From Ignavibacteria bacterium RIFOXYB12_FULL_35_14 (GTDB lineage Bacteria > Bacteroidota > Ignavibacteria > Ignavibacteriales > Ignavibacteriaceae), in NCBI GenBank assembly GCA_001803045.1, contig MHAR01000085.1, forward strand, positions 1 through 55,225: a stretch of 55,225 bases of DNA, read 5' to 3'. The notes under the pieces were generated by a model that made no database searches, had not been told where the DNA came from, and saw only the letters and a list, made by a program, of their open reading frames with translations. Every line of letters starts with the position of its first letter. The stretch's first letter is position 1. This document shows, piece by piece, positions 38,225 to 47,791 of this stretch. The position numbers and the translations under genes were made by a program.

Positions 38225-39130
38225 TTATTCCACCTGCCAGCCGTAATCCACATACTTCCAATCGAATCCATCGCCTTTAACGGTTATAAACATAAACCCC
38301 TCTTCGAAGCCCATGTTTGGTCCTGTCCACCAAGCTGCTGAGACAGCACCGCCAGTTATAAAATGAATACCATCAACAAATATATCTTCGACTGTATGGA
38401 GATGACCTTGTAGAACGAGTTTTAAATTAAATCCTTTGAATAAATCTAGAACTTCCTTTGAGTTCACAACTACTAACGCAGAATCACTCGCTAAAGTAGA
38501 GCCATAATATTTTTGATTGAATATTGTAATGAAAGGAATATGTGTGCTGATAACAATTGGAGTTTTGGGATCTGTTTTTGCTAACTCTTCTTTTATCCAA
38601 TCAATCTGTTTGTCGTCAATCAGTCCGATGTATTCGCTTTTCTTTGTGTCTTCTATCGAATTCAGAATCATAAACTTCCAACCATCATAGTCGAACGAGT
38701 AATAGGATTTGCCTAATCTTTTCTCAAACATTTTTTCACCAAACTCGGGATGATAAGGATCTGCGCCGCTTTTTGTATAAATACCATAAATCTCATGATT
38801 GCCCATTGTGTTATGAACAGGCATTTGAATTTTTTTTGTTACTTCCTGGTATAAATTGTAAAGTGAATCCGCTCTTCCATAAGTTTGCCCAAGCGCATCC
38901 ATAATTAAGTCACCGCCAGTTATTACAAATGCAGGTTGCAGCTTGTTAATTGTATCTATTGCTTGGGTGAATCCTTGAACAGCATTTCTCTCAGGTTGAA
39001 CATGAATGTCGGTACAAAAAACGAAAGCAAAAGAATTCTGTTTTTCGTCTTGTGGGGTTTGAGAGAAGAGGTTGAATGTTATTATAACTGTCAGAATGAT
39101 TGACATTATGGAATTTTTTGCTTTTTTCAT
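38225..39130 (-). CDS. Secreted calcineurin-like metallophosphoesterase
   Basis: 301 residues with a signal peptide (to about residue 23). The dimetal motifs are in order: FCTDIH (DxH), GGDLIMD (GD), GNHE, THIPF (H) and GHLH. Family members hydrolyse phosphate mono- or diesters in the periplasm; the substrate is not apparent. No lipobox is obvious. Confidence 0.9.
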   Translation of the reverse strand: MKKAKNSIMSIILTVIITFNLFSQTPQDEKQNSFAFVFCTDIHVQPERNAVQGFTQAIDTINKLQPAFVITGGDLIMDALGQTYGRADSLYNLYQEVTKKIQMPVHNTMGNHEIYGIYTKSGADPYHPEFGEKMFEKRLGKSYYSFDYDGWKFMILNSIEDTKKSEYIGLIDDKQIDWIKEELAKTDPKTPIVISTHIPFITIFNQKYYGSTLASDSALVVVNSKEVLDLFKGFNLKLVLQGHLHTVEDIFVDGIHFITGGAVSAAWWTGPNMGFEEGFMFITVKGDGFDWKYVDYGWQVE

Positions 39131-39189
39131 GTGCTAAGTTTTACAGTATTAATTTGAAAATGTTTTTTAATAAGCTTTGTTTTATGAAA

Positions 39190-39753
39190 TCAAAAGTCGC
39201 CAATTTTGAATTGCTGAACATCTTTCTGAAAACGTACAGATTTTATTATGGGAACAGTTAACCTATTTGGATTATCCAGTTCTGGATAAAATATAACTAT
39301 ACAAGAAGGAAAGGGTGCAGATTGTTTTTCATTACCAAAATTTAATCGGCCCGAAATAAATCTTATTTCGGATGATTTCATCACATAATCATGCCACCAT
39401 TTTGTATCTGTCCGTGCAGGAATTAGACAGACTACCAAAGCACCTATTTGGCTTTCATGATATGCTTTCCTCATCCAGTGAACAATATTCTTTCCATAAG
39501 GAGGATTCATCCAACACCGAAATGGACTCCACTCCTGTTTGAGTCCATCAATTTTCTTATAGTAATACACTTCACATTTTGTATTGTCTGAAGTAGCACA
39601 AACATCTAATTGAAAATCAAATTCTTGATGGAGGATATCAAATACATATTTTGGCGTTTCCCATTCATCAGAACGGCTTGAGAATAAACCCGTTGTTAAT
39701 CTTGATTTCTCAACTTCAGCATTTTTCGATTGAGTTGTTAACTTTTTACTCAT
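39190..39753 (-). CDS. Phage-type DNA N6-adenine methyltransferase
   Basis: 187 residues. DEWETPKYVFDILHQEFDF starts the phage Dam-like (DNA_N6-adenine MTase) family; LDVCAT is part of the SAM site and NPPY at 83-86 is the catalytic motif of adenine methylases. It follows the endonuclease-like gene by 10 bp, indicating an R-M pair in which this enzyme protects the host DNA. Such genes are frequent on prophages, but no phage genes surround it. Confidence 0.88.
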   Translation of the reverse strand: MSKKLTTQSKNAEVEKSRLTTGLFSSRSDEWETPKYVFDILHQEFDFQLDVCATSDNTKCEVYYYKKIDGLKQEWSPFRCWMNPPYGKNIVHWMRKAYHESQIGALVVCLIPARTDTKWWHDYVMKSSEIRFISGRLNFGNEKQSAPFPSCIVIFYPELDNPNRLTVPIIKSVRFQKDVQQFKIGDF

Positions 39754-39763
39754 TTTCTACAAA

Positions 39764-40489
39764 TTAGATCTTGTTCTCGATTAAGTTTAGCTCAACTGTT
39801 TTTGTGTGAAGTTCCGAAAGTATGTCATATGAAATCAACTTTACACGGTTTGCGATGCAGTTGAACGCACTCATTGATAAGACAGAGCTGTAATATTTCC
39901 CATTTTTTTTGTCTGCCACAATTCTAAAATCAACATTGAAATCTTGTAATTCAACAAACTTTAATAAAGAATTTTTAAAGTCAGTCGAATGTTCAACTTC
40001 AAAAAAGGAATTGGGAAGTTTTCTTTCGTTAAACCAGGTGACGTCGATATTCTTTGCTCTATCAACTATGTGATCATATGTAAAATTATAGAATTTATCC
40101 ATAGTGGCAATTTCGCTTAATGGCTTTTCAAGAAATTTTTTGTTCTTATCCTGCGCCGGAACATAAGTCTGCATTTTTTTTAACTTGCCAATCTCTAACA
40201 ATAATCCCTGGTAGTATGCATGTGTAAAGTTAAAGTCTTCTTTATTCCTTTTCTCAACGATCTCAAAACGTTCTAACACTTCTGCTTTTTTTGATTTCAA
40301 TGCCCAGAGCCCCGGCCTGATTTTGAAAAAAAATCTTTCATCCTGAACAATTCTTCGGATTGATGCAAATGGGGTTTGTGTTCCCCATTTTACATTTTCA
40401 ATCTTAAAAACATCTTTATACAATTCTCCCAAAGTAGCATAACCACCTCTTTCCATCATGACTTCTATAACAGCTTCGTATTGTTTCAT
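39764..40489 (-). CDS. Candidate restriction endonuclease with HARE-type HTH
   Basis: 241 residues from ATG 40489, chosen because GGAGG lies seven bases upstream; an extended frame reaches 40561. Residues 1-~68 form a HARE/winged-helix domain (AVIEVMMERGGYATLGELYK ... PGLWAL). The C-terminal part (~85-240) has ID149 and FFEVEH (Glu164, Glu166) followed by STDFKNSLLKFVEL, a nuclease-like core seen in some type II enzymes; the usual Lys is replaced by Glu or lies elsewhere. It is the first gene of the pair with the adenine methyltransferase. Nuclease activity is inferred. Confidence 0.7.
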   Translation of the reverse strand: MKQYEAVIEVMMERGGYATLGELYKDVFKIENVKWGTQTPFASIRRIVQDERFFFKIRPGLWALKSKKAEVLERFEIVEKRNKEDFNFTHAYYQGLLLEIGKLKKMQTYVPAQDKNKKFLEKPLSEIATMDKFYNFTYDHIVDRAKNIDVTWFNERKLPNSFFEVEHSTDFKNSLLKFVELQDFNVDFRIVADKKNGKYYSSVLSMSAFNCIANRVKLISYDILSELHTKTVELNLIENKI

Positions 40490-40902
40490 TGTATTACCTC
40501 CAAGTAAAACCGGAAACATTTTGATTTTTTTCACTTCTTTCTTTTCTTCAAATATAACCAATATATAACTATAGCTAAAGCAACTATTTGTTCATTTAAC
40601 AGTGATAAACTTAAAATAATCCTCCAACTTCCTTAAGTTTTTCAGCCAACAAATTGCTAATTTTGGAGCGACAAAAAAGAGTTTTGCGGGGAGAATTATT
40701 CACATCTTTATTGTCTTGAAAATTAAGAGCCGGCACGGGCAATTAAAGGATTTGTTAATCATAAAATCTTATTGATGACAACTTCAATCGAAAATATTAA
40801 TTTCTGCAAAAAGTGTTTATCCGATTACAATAATAAAATTAAAATAACAAAAATTCCTAATTCAATAACTTTAATACACATTTTCAAAATACAGAGGTTT
40901 AT
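40490..40902. other. Intergenic region upstream of the first gdhA
   Basis: A 413-bp divergent region between the restriction gene and gdhA. It must hold promoters for both. No sigma-54 site (GG-N10-GC), riboswitch or short gene was recognised; the sequence is AT-rich with a GC spot near 40729-40741 (AGCCGGCACGGGC). Confidence 0.5.
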
Positions 40903-42243
40903 ATGTCAGAGTACGTAAATAATTTATTGTCAAAAGTTAAAGCTCAAAATCAAAATGAACCCGAGTTTCATCAAGCTGTTCAAGAGGTTTTGGAATCATT
41001 GGAAGGAGTAATTGCACAGCACCCCGAATACCGTTCGGCAAAGATTCTTGAGAGGATGGTTGAGCCGGAAAGAGTGATAATGTTTAGAGTTCCGTGGATG
41101 GATGATCAGGGCGAAATTCATGTCAATCGCGGTTACCGCATCGAGATGAACAGCGCTATTGGCCCTTACAAGGGCGGTTTACGATTTCACCCTTCGGTTA
41201 CACTTGGCATTTTAAAATTTTTAGCTTTCGAACAAGTTTTTAAAAACAGTTTAACGACATTACCAATGGGCGGCGGCAAAGGCGGTTCAGATTTCGACCC
41301 AAAAGGTAAAAGCGATCACGAGGTGATGCGTTTCTGTCAAAGTTTTATGACTGAACTTTTCAGACATATTGGTCCAAATACAGATGTACCTGCAGGAGAT
41401 ATTGGTGTTGGTGGAAGAGAAATAGGTTTCTTATTCGGTCAATATAAAAGATTACGTAATGAATTTACGGGTGTTCTGACTGGTAAAGGAATTAATTGGG
41501 GTGGCTCGCTAATCCGTCCCGAGGCAACCGGTTATGGTACAGTTTACTTTGCACAGGAAATGCTTAAGACAAGAGGACAGGACTTTGAAGGGAAAGTTTG
41601 TGCTGTTTCCGGTTTTGGGAATGTTGCTTGGGGTGCAGTCCAAAAAATAAATCAGCTTGGTGGAAAAGTTGTAACACTATCGGGACCCGATGGTTTTATT
41701 TACGATAAATCCGGAGTTAAAGGAGAAAAAGTTGATTACATGCTTAAGCTTCGTGCAAGTGCTAACGACCGCGTTAAAGATTACGCAGATGAATTTAAAG
41801 TTGAATTTTATCCTGGAAAAAGACCCTGGGGAGTTAAAGTTGATGTGGCACTTCCGTGTGCAACTCAAAACGAAATTTATGAGGAAGATGCAAAGGAGTT
41901 AGTTAAAAATGGCTGCAATTGCGTTTGCGAAGGTGCAAACATGCCGACGACCATAGAAGGTTACAAAATATTTACAGATGCTAAAATTCTTTATGCTCCT
42001 GGTAAAGCATCAAACGCAGGGGGTGTTGCTACTTCGGGCTTAGAAATGTCGCAGAACAGCATGCGTTTACCATGGTCCTCCGATGAAGTTGATAAACGTT
42101 TACACGAAATTATGACCAGAATTCATGATACCTGCGTTTCAACAGCTCAACGTTATGGTCAGCCGGGTAATTATGTTATTGGTGCAAATATTGCCGGGTT
42201 CTTAAAAGTTGCAGATGCGATGCTCGATCAGGGTTTGGTGTAA
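40903..42243 (+). CDS. gdhA: NADP-type glutamate dehydrogenase, copy 1
   Basis: Interconverts glutamate with 2-oxoglutarate and ammonia, mainly for ammonium assimilation. 446 residues, hexameric family. Substrate motif IGPYKGGLRFHPS; catalytic Lys126 (PMGGGKGGSDFDPKG) and Asp166 (VPAGDIGVGGREIG); Rossmann motif SGFGNVAWGA. Copy 2 has SGSGNVAQYT, so the two may differ in cofactor preference. AGAGG lies five bases before the ATG. The PEP/pyruvate-binding fusion follows after a 442-bp repeat-filled gap. Confidence 0.97.
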   Translation: MSEYVNNLLSKVKAQNQNEPEFHQAVQEVLESLEGVIAQHPEYRSAKILERMVEPERVIMFRVPWMDDQGEIHVNRGYRIEMNSAIGPYKGGLRFHPSVTLGILKFLAFEQVFKNSLTTLPMGGGKGGSDFDPKGKSDHEVMRFCQSFMTELFRHIGPNTDVPAGDIGVGGREIGFLFGQYKRLRNEFTGVLTGKGINWGGSLIRPEATGYGTVYFAQEMLKTRGQDFEGKVCAVSGFGNVAWGAVQKINQLGGKVVTLSGPDGFIYDKSGVKGEKVDYMLKLRASANDRVKDYADEFKVEFYPGKRPWGVKVDVALPCATQNEIYEEDAKELVKNGCNCVCEGANMPTTIEGYKIFTDAKILYAPGKASNAGGVATSGLEMSQNSMRLPWSSDEVDKRLHEIMTRIHDTCVSTAQRYGQPGNYVIGANIAGFLKVADAMLDQGLV

Positions 42244-42685
42244 TATTCGAAAATATTAATTTACTTAAGGTCGAAGTTTCAAGTTTGCGATGACTTCCTC
42301 ATCCCGAACTTGTTTCGGGATCTATGCAGAATGCTGAAAAATTTATGTGACTAAACAAAAATTTATTGTTTATTAAACTGTGGAACTCATCCCCCGTCCG
42401 AGGGTGACCCAAAAGTAATATTAAAATAGGCTTGTCAGATTGAGTGGCATTGCCATCGAAATCTAACAGTTTGGAGATATGTATCACTCTTCGACAGGCT
42501 CAGAGTGACATTAATCTTGACTTTTTGGTCACCCTCGGCGAGTTCATCACGCGTTGAAAGTCTTTCTCTTTTTAAGAGAGGGATTTAGGGTGAGTTGATT
42601 AGCTCGTAATGACACTTTAACACGACTCCTAAAAGTCGTGGTTAAGGAATCAAAAATTTATATTTTTTAAGTTGATAATTAAAAT
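42244..42685. repeat. Mosaic of short palindromic repeats between gdhA copy 1 and the PEP-binding gene
   Basis: No gene seen. It holds ATCCCGAA-CTTG-TTTCGGGAT (42301-42321), an inverted pair CCGAGGGTGACCCAAAA (42398-42414) and TTTTGGTCACCCTCGG (42523-42538), CACTCT...AGAGTG around TCGACAGGCTC (42486-42508), TCTCTTTTTAAGAGA (42565-42579), and CACGACT-CCTAAA-AGTCGTG (42621-42640). These are types of dispersed intergenic repeat common in such genomes. Some may act as terminators for gdhA. Confidence 0.7.
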
Positions 42686-45600
42686 ATGCCTTATACATTA
42701 GAACAAAATATTCAAATAAACGCTGAAGATGTTTTTAGGAACCGGATAAGATTGTTCCAGAAATTGATGCAGAAGAAGGTGCGGGAAATTCTTCTAGTAT
42801 CGAGCTTGTATGACTTTTATTTATTTGAAGAAGATGGACGACTATACGAATTAATTAGAGAGGAATATCAATCGCTAAACCTTAGTTGGGCACCGGAAAT
42901 TACGCATGTTACGACAGGAGAAGAAGCGCTAAACCTCATCAAGTATCAAAATAATTTTGAGATAATTATTACCACGCTGCATATCGAGGATATGCATGTT
43001 ATGCATCTTGCCCAGAAAATCCGTGAAATAACAAAAGATACGCCGCTTATACTTCTCGCCTATGATAACCGTGAAAGAAAAGAATTAACATCCCAGTACG
43101 ACACATCTATATTCGATAGGTTATTCATTTGGTCGGGCGATTACCGGCTCATGATGGGGATAGTAAAATACGTTGAAGACCGTTTAAACTTAGAAAATGA
43201 TACTCAAACCGTTGGGGTACAATCAATTATTTTAGTCGAAGACAATATTAAATTTTATTCTTCTTACCTGCCATTAATTTATACCGAGGTATTCAAGCAA
43301 TCACAAAGATTAATTTCTGAAGGAATTAATATCACTCACAAATTTCTTCGAATGCGCGCCAGACCGAAAATTCTCCTTTGCACTACTTATGAAGAGGCTT
43401 GGGATTACTTCGATAAGTACGAAGAATTTATACTCGGCATAATTACAGATAATAATTTTAGATATAATGGGGTCAGGGATCCTGAAGCTGGAATTAAGTT
43501 TGCGAAGAATGTTAAAGAACGTCAAAGCGATATACCAATTCTTCTGCAGTCAAGTAATGCTGAATATGCAGAAGTTGCAAGATCAATCGGTGTTTCCTTT
43601 CTGCAAAAAGGATCACCAAGGTTGCTCCATAACCTTCGACAGTTTATGCTTGATAATTTCGGATTCGGAGATTTTATTTTCAGAATGCCTGACGGGCACG
43701 AAGTGGGTCGTGCCAGTAATCTTATAGAATTGGAAGAGCAGCTAAGAACTGTGCCGGCGGAGAGTATTGTTTATCACGCAGAACGTAATCATTTTTCTAA
43801 ATGGTTTAAGGCACGAACAGAATTCTGGTTGGCTCATAATCTCAGGCCTAAAAAAGTTTCAGAGTTTAAAACTCCAGATCATCTTCGCCAGGAGATCTTA
43901 GGTTCAATCAGATCCTATACTGAAGAGCGAACACGCGGAACAATTACCGAATTTACGAAAGAGCTTTTTGATCCGATAAACAGCTTCGCAAGAATTGGAA
44001 AGGGTTCGCTTGGCGGTAAAGCCCGCGGTTTGGGCTTTATCAACACCATGATAAACAGTCAGAAAATAAGATATAAATTTGAAGATGTTGAGATTTCCGT
44101 TCCTTCTGCCGTAGTAATTGCAACCGATGTATTCGATCAGTTCCTTGAAGAAAATCATCTTGAATCATTTGCTTATCAGGAAGTAGCAGATAAAGAGCTG
44201 CTTAATAAATTCATTGATACTAAAAAATTTCCATTCGAAATAATAAAAAAATTAAATGAGTTTCTTGAGATCATTCATGAACCGCTGGCAATAAGATCGT
44301 CAAGCTTATTGGAAGATTCGCAATTTCAGCCGTTTGCCGGTGTTTATCATACTTATATGGTACCAAATAATCACCCCGATCCTGCCGTTCGTTTGAATCA
44401 ATTGCTTGAATGTATTAAATCTGTTTATGCTTCTACCTTTTTCAAGAGGGCAAAAGACTACATGAAAGCAACCGATTACAGGATGGAAGAAGAAAAGATG
44501 GCTGTAATTGTACAAAGGTTGGTTGGCGCTCAGAGGGAAAATCGATTCTATCCCGATTTTGCCGGTGTGGCTAAATCATACAATTTTTATCCTGTTCCTC
44601 CTCAAAAGTCTTCGGATGGAATTGCACAGGTTGCATTGGGACTGGGCAAAACAGTAGTTGACGGCGGTAATACAGTACGATTTTGTCCGAAATATCCAAA
44701 ACATCTTCTCCAATTTTTTTCTACTAAAGAAACTATACGCAATGCCCAGCAAGAATTTTATGCTTTGACAATAGATGATGTTCCTGAAAGTCCGATGGAG
44801 CATACACCGGATAGATTTGTTAAAAGATACGAACTTACCATTGCCGAAAAAGATCAAACGCTGTTCTATGTTGGTTCAACATATTCACCCGAAAATGATG
44901 CGGTGTATGATGGTATATCGCGCTCCGGAAAACGAGTTGTTACTTTTGCCCCGGTTCTAAAGCATAAAGCTTTTCCGCTTGCAGAAATCCTCGACGTACT
45001 TTTAGATTTGGGAACATGGGGTATGGGGGTTCCGATTGAACTTGAGTTTGCCGTGAATCTCAAGGTACCAGAAAATTCTCCAAAACAATTTGAACTTCTT
45101 CAAATGCGGCCATTGGTCATAAGTCACGAACGAGAGGAATTAGATGTTGAGAACATTTCTCAGGAAGACTTGCTATGTCAAAGCGAGCAGGTTTTAGGCA
45201 ATGGAGCAATCACCAATGTTTTTGATATTGTAGCTGTTGATATTGAAAAATTTGATCGCGGTAAAAGCCGCGCAGTAGCAAGTGAGGTCAGCGCAATAAA
45301 TTCGAAATTATTAGATCAAAAAAAACCTTATCTTTTAATTGGTGTTGGAAGATGGGGCAGCCTCGACCCGTGGCTTGGAATTCCGGTTACCTGGGATCAA
45401 ATATCAGGGGCAAGCGTTATAGTTGAAGCGGGATTTAAAGATTTGAATGTAACACCTTCACAAGGCTCACACTTCTTTCAAAATATAACATCGTTCAGAA
45501 TTGGTTATTTTACCGTTAACTCATTTGAACATTTTGGATTTATTGATTGGGATTGGTTATCATCGATTCCGGCCGTAGAAGAGCTTAAATACACCAAACA

Positions 45601-45688
45601 TTTTAGGTTTGATCAACCGGTAATAGTTAAAATAAGCGGGCATAAAAACAAAGGCATTATTATTAAACCAGGTGCAATTAAAACATAA
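42686..45688 (+). CDS. Double-receiver / PEP-pyruvate-binding-domain fusion protein, copy 1
   Basis: 1000 residues. Residues ~30-170 form a receiver-like domain whose phospho-Asp site is Thr (IIITTLHIEDM); ~180-335 are a second receiver with Asp255 (IITDNN), acidic VEDN and Lys (LQKGSP) intact. From ~435 follows a pyruvate-phosphate-dikinase N-terminal, ATP-grasp-type domain (GSLGGKARGLGF; AIRSSSLLEDSQFQPFAG) and a conserved C-domain (IGVGRWGSLDPWLGIP). The phospho-His swivel and PEP-binding barrel of true PEP synthase are absent, so it cannot run the full reaction alone. It may be a phosphorylation-controlled ATP-dependent regulator linked to the adjacent dehydrogenase. Copy 2 is at 50281-53301. 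Confidence 0.82.
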   Translation: MPYTLEQNIQINAEDVFRNRIRLFQKLMQKKVREILLVSSLYDFYLFEEDGRLYELIREEYQSLNLSWAPEITHVTTGEEALNLIKYQNNFEIIITTLHIEDMHVMHLAQKIREITKDTPLILLAYDNRERKELTSQYDTSIFDRLFIWSGDYRLMMGIVKYVEDRLNLENDTQTVGVQSIILVEDNIKFYSSYLPLIYTEVFKQSQRLISEGINITHKFLRMRARPKILLCTTYEEAWDYFDKYEEFILGIITDNNFRYNGVRDPEAGIKFAKNVKERQSDIPILLQSSNAEYAEVARSIGVSFLQKGSPRLLHNLRQFMLDNFGFGDFIFRMPDGHEVGRASNLIELEEQLRTVPAESIVYHAERNHFSKWFKARTEFWLAHNLRPKKVSEFKTPDHLRQEILGSIRSYTEERTRGTITEFTKELFDPINSFARIGKGSLGGKARGLGFINTMINSQKIRYKFEDVEISVPSAVVIATDVFDQFLEENHLESFAYQEVADKELLNKFIDTKKFPFEIIKKLNEFLEIIHEPLAIRSSSLLEDSQFQPFAGVYHTYMVPNNHPDPAVRLNQLLECIKSVYASTFFKRAKDYMKATDYRMEEEKMAVIVQRLVGAQRENRFYPDFAGVAKSYNFYPVPPQKSSDGIAQVALGLGKTVVDGGNTVRFCPKYPKHLLQFFSTKETIRNAQQEFYALTIDDVPESPMEHTPDRFVKRYELTIAEKDQTLFYVGSTYSPENDAVYDGISRSGKRVVTFAPVLKHKAFPLAEILDVLLDLGTWGMGVPIELEFAVNLKVPENSPKQFELLQMRPLVISHEREELDVENISQEDLLCQSEQVLGNGAITNVFDIVAVDIEKFDRGKSRAVASEVSAINSKLLDQKKPYLLIGVGRWGSLDPWLGIPVTWDQISGASVIVEAGFKDLNVTPSQGSHFFQNITSFRIGYFTVNSFEHFGFIDWDWLSSIPAVEELKYTKHFRFDQPVIVKISGHKNKGIIIKPGAIKT

Positions 45689-47114
45689 CCCATACCAAAA
45701 TTTCGATATTCAATTATCAGAAATATTTAACGACTTCACCGATGCATTGTGCCTAATTGATGATAAAGGAATAGTACATCTATCAAATAAAGCGTACATA
45801 AATTTATTCGGTGACAATCCATTCCCGCCTAAAAACTTCATTTCAAATTTTTCTGAGGATCATCAAAAGGAAATCATTGGCTTAATTCAGCATTTGTTTT
45901 CAAAAAATAATAAAGAACATAGATTTGAAAATGAATTTATTCTAAAAGATAGAAGAAAAATTTGGTTAGAGTTTACGACCGCATTCTTAGAAAATCACAG
46001 AAATCAAAATTTGTTATTTCTTATTATTCGTGACATTACCGAAAAAAAACAGATCGAGCTTAAGCTTTTAAAGAGTGAGGAACGCTACCGAAGTGTTTTT
46101 AACCAGGCAAATGATGCAATGTTCGTTTGCTATCTAAATTATGGAAGAACACTCAGTAATTTTGTAGAAGTCAATGAGGTTGCCTGTCGAACACTTGATT
46201 ACACAAAAGATAATTTGCAGAACCAAAATCCTTACTCAGTGATCTTTAACAACTTTGAAGGTGAAGTAGTAAAAATAATAGATATGATTTGGCTTGAGGG
46301 TCATGCAATCTTCGATACTGTTCAGGTGACAAAAACAGGAAACAAAATTCCGGCTGAAATAAGCGCACATTTAATTGAATTTAATAACAAACCTGCTGTG
46401 TTATTCATTTCAAGAGATGTCAGCCAGCGTGAAGAAGCAGAAAGAAAAATTAAAGACACCGGTGAACGATTGAGAAATCTTGCACTTCATCTGCAAAACA
46501 TTCGGGAAGAAGAAAGAACCCTAATAGTCCGTGAAATACATGATGAATTGGGACAAATGCTTACATTCTTAAAAATTCAAATTGCGCTCGTTGGTAAAAA
46601 GCTTAATGATGATCAGCAAATTCTCAAGGATAAAATTGATTCCTCGCTTAAGTTGATTGATGATTCAATTAATTCAATCCAAAGAATTTCTGAGAAGCTC
46701 CGTCCAAATGTTTTAGATGAACTTGGAATAGGTCCGGCAATTGATTGGCAGGCAAAAGATTTTTCGGATCGTACCGGCATTGAATGTGTTTGCGATTTAC
46801 CAAAAGAAGAACCGTTTTTGGATAAAGAAAAGTCAACTGCTGTGTTTAGAATTTTTCAGGAAGCACTTACAAATATTGCTAGACATGCAAATGCAGATAA
46901 AGTATTTATTAGTTTAAAGGAATATAAGAATAATCTTATCCTAGAAATAAAAGATAATGGAAAAGGAATAACGGTAAATCAGATCAATGATTCAAGATCG
47001 CTGGGAATACTTGGGATGAAGGAACGCGCAATGCTTTTCAGCGGAAGAGTTAAAATAAAAAGTTCAATGAATAGTGGAACATCAGTGCTTGTTGAAATAC
47101 CTTTTAATAATTAA
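45672..47114 (+). CDS. Two-PAS, HisKA_3-type sensor histidine kinase
   Basis: 480 residues, no membrane segment, so a cytosolic sensor. PAS domains at ~10-125 and ~135-255; dimerisation/phosphoacceptor domain with His290 (REIHDELGQ), typical of HisKA_3/NarX-DegS-ComP kinases; HATPase with N-box RIFQEALTNIARHA, G1 DNGKGI and G2 GILGMKERA. GTG 45672 is the only good start and overlaps the preceding gene by 17 bp. The NarL-type regulator at 47792-48424 is the obvious partner. Confidence 0.92.
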   Translation: MQLKHNPYQNFDIQLSEIFNDFTDALCLIDDKGIVHLSNKAYINLFGDNPFPPKNFISNFSEDHQKEIIGLIQHLFSKNNKEHRFENEFILKDRRKIWLEFTTAFLENHRNQNLLFLIIRDITEKKQIELKLLKSEERYRSVFNQANDAMFVCYLNYGRTLSNFVEVNEVACRTLDYTKDNLQNQNPYSVIFNNFEGEVVKIIDMIWLEGHAIFDTVQVTKTGNKIPAEISAHLIEFNNKPAVLFISRDVSQREEAERKIKDTGERLRNLALHLQNIREEERTLIVREIHDELGQMLTFLKIQIALVGKKLNDDQQILKDKIDSSLKLIDDSINSIQRISEKLRPNVLDELGIGPAIDWQAKDFSDRTGIECVCDLPKEEPFLDKEKSTAVFRIFQEALTNIARHANADKVFISLKEYKNNLILEIKDNGKGITVNQINDSRSLGILGMKERAMLFSGRVKIKSSMNSGTSVLVEIPFNN

Positions 47115-47161
47115 AGTTTGGATAAAATTTTATTACATAAATTTTCAGGGCCAATAAAACC

Positions 47162-47743
47162 TTGAGAAAAATATTATCATTATGGTTCCGCTTCTCTGCT
47201 TTGACAATGCTTCTCAGCGGAATATTGCTTGCACAATTGGATTCACTAACCCAAACGCCTTCTGAAAATACTTTTTCAAGAAATAGGATTATCCTGGGGT
47301 ATGTTGAGCTTCTTTCTCACTATCCTGAAGATGAAAATAAAGCATTTTTTCTTAATTGCAGTTACAGATCGAGTTCCTTAAATAAAGCTTCTAAACTATT
47401 TAAAATGGATTTTGCTCTTGAGACCGGTTTGAATTTTGCTTTTCAATCTCAGTTCGACAGGAAATGGAAGTCGACTAATATTATTATTCCTTACGGTAAG
47501 TTCGGCCCAGAAATATATTTGGGTAAGAATATATTATTTGCCGGAAGCGCAGGATTAGCTGCCATTTTAGCTGAGGGACCTTTCTATGCTTATCCAGTTC
47601 CCTTTGCTGGATTAAATAGTTTTTATTTAATAGACTTATCTAGGAATTTTTCCATAGAACTTGAATGCGGCTTTCATACATTTCTTGGACCGGATAACCC
47701 ACCTTTTTGGGGTTATCTTAATGTTGGTATTTCATTCAATTGA
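47162..47743 (+). CDS. Small exported barrel-like protein between kinase and regulator genes
   Basis: 193 residues from a TTG start (47162). Signal peptide to about residue 24, then repeated amphipathic strands and a C-terminal ...YLNVGISFN, resembling a small outer-membrane barrel. No family recognised. It lies within the two-component gene set (47 bp after the kinase, 48 bp before the regulator), so it may be regulated with it or report envelope state. Confidence 0.6.
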   Translation: MRKILSLWFRFSALTMLLSGILLAQLDSLTQTPSENTFSRNRIILGYVELLSHYPEDENKAFFLNCSYRSSSLNKASKLFKMDFALETGLNFAFQSQFDRKWKSTNIIIPYGKFGPEIYLGKNILFAGSAGLAAILAEGPFYAYPVPFAGLNSFYLIDLSRNFSIELECGFHTFLGPDNPPFWGYLNVGISFN

Positions 47744-47791
47744 TAAAGAAATCGATATAATCATTTTGAGTTAAAGACTAAATGTAAGATT

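Noticed and set aside
40700-40760. Possible sigma-54 promoter near GGCACGGGCAATT upstream of gdhA
   Set aside because: The GG-N10-GC spacing is not met.
42299-42487. 62-codon minus-strand frame between gdhA and the PEP-binding gene
   Set aside because: It runs entirely through dispersed palindromic repeats and has no ribosome site.
42686-45688. Naming the gene ppsA (PEP synthase)
   Set aside because: The phospho-His swivel and PEP-binding barrel domains are missing and two receiver domains are present.
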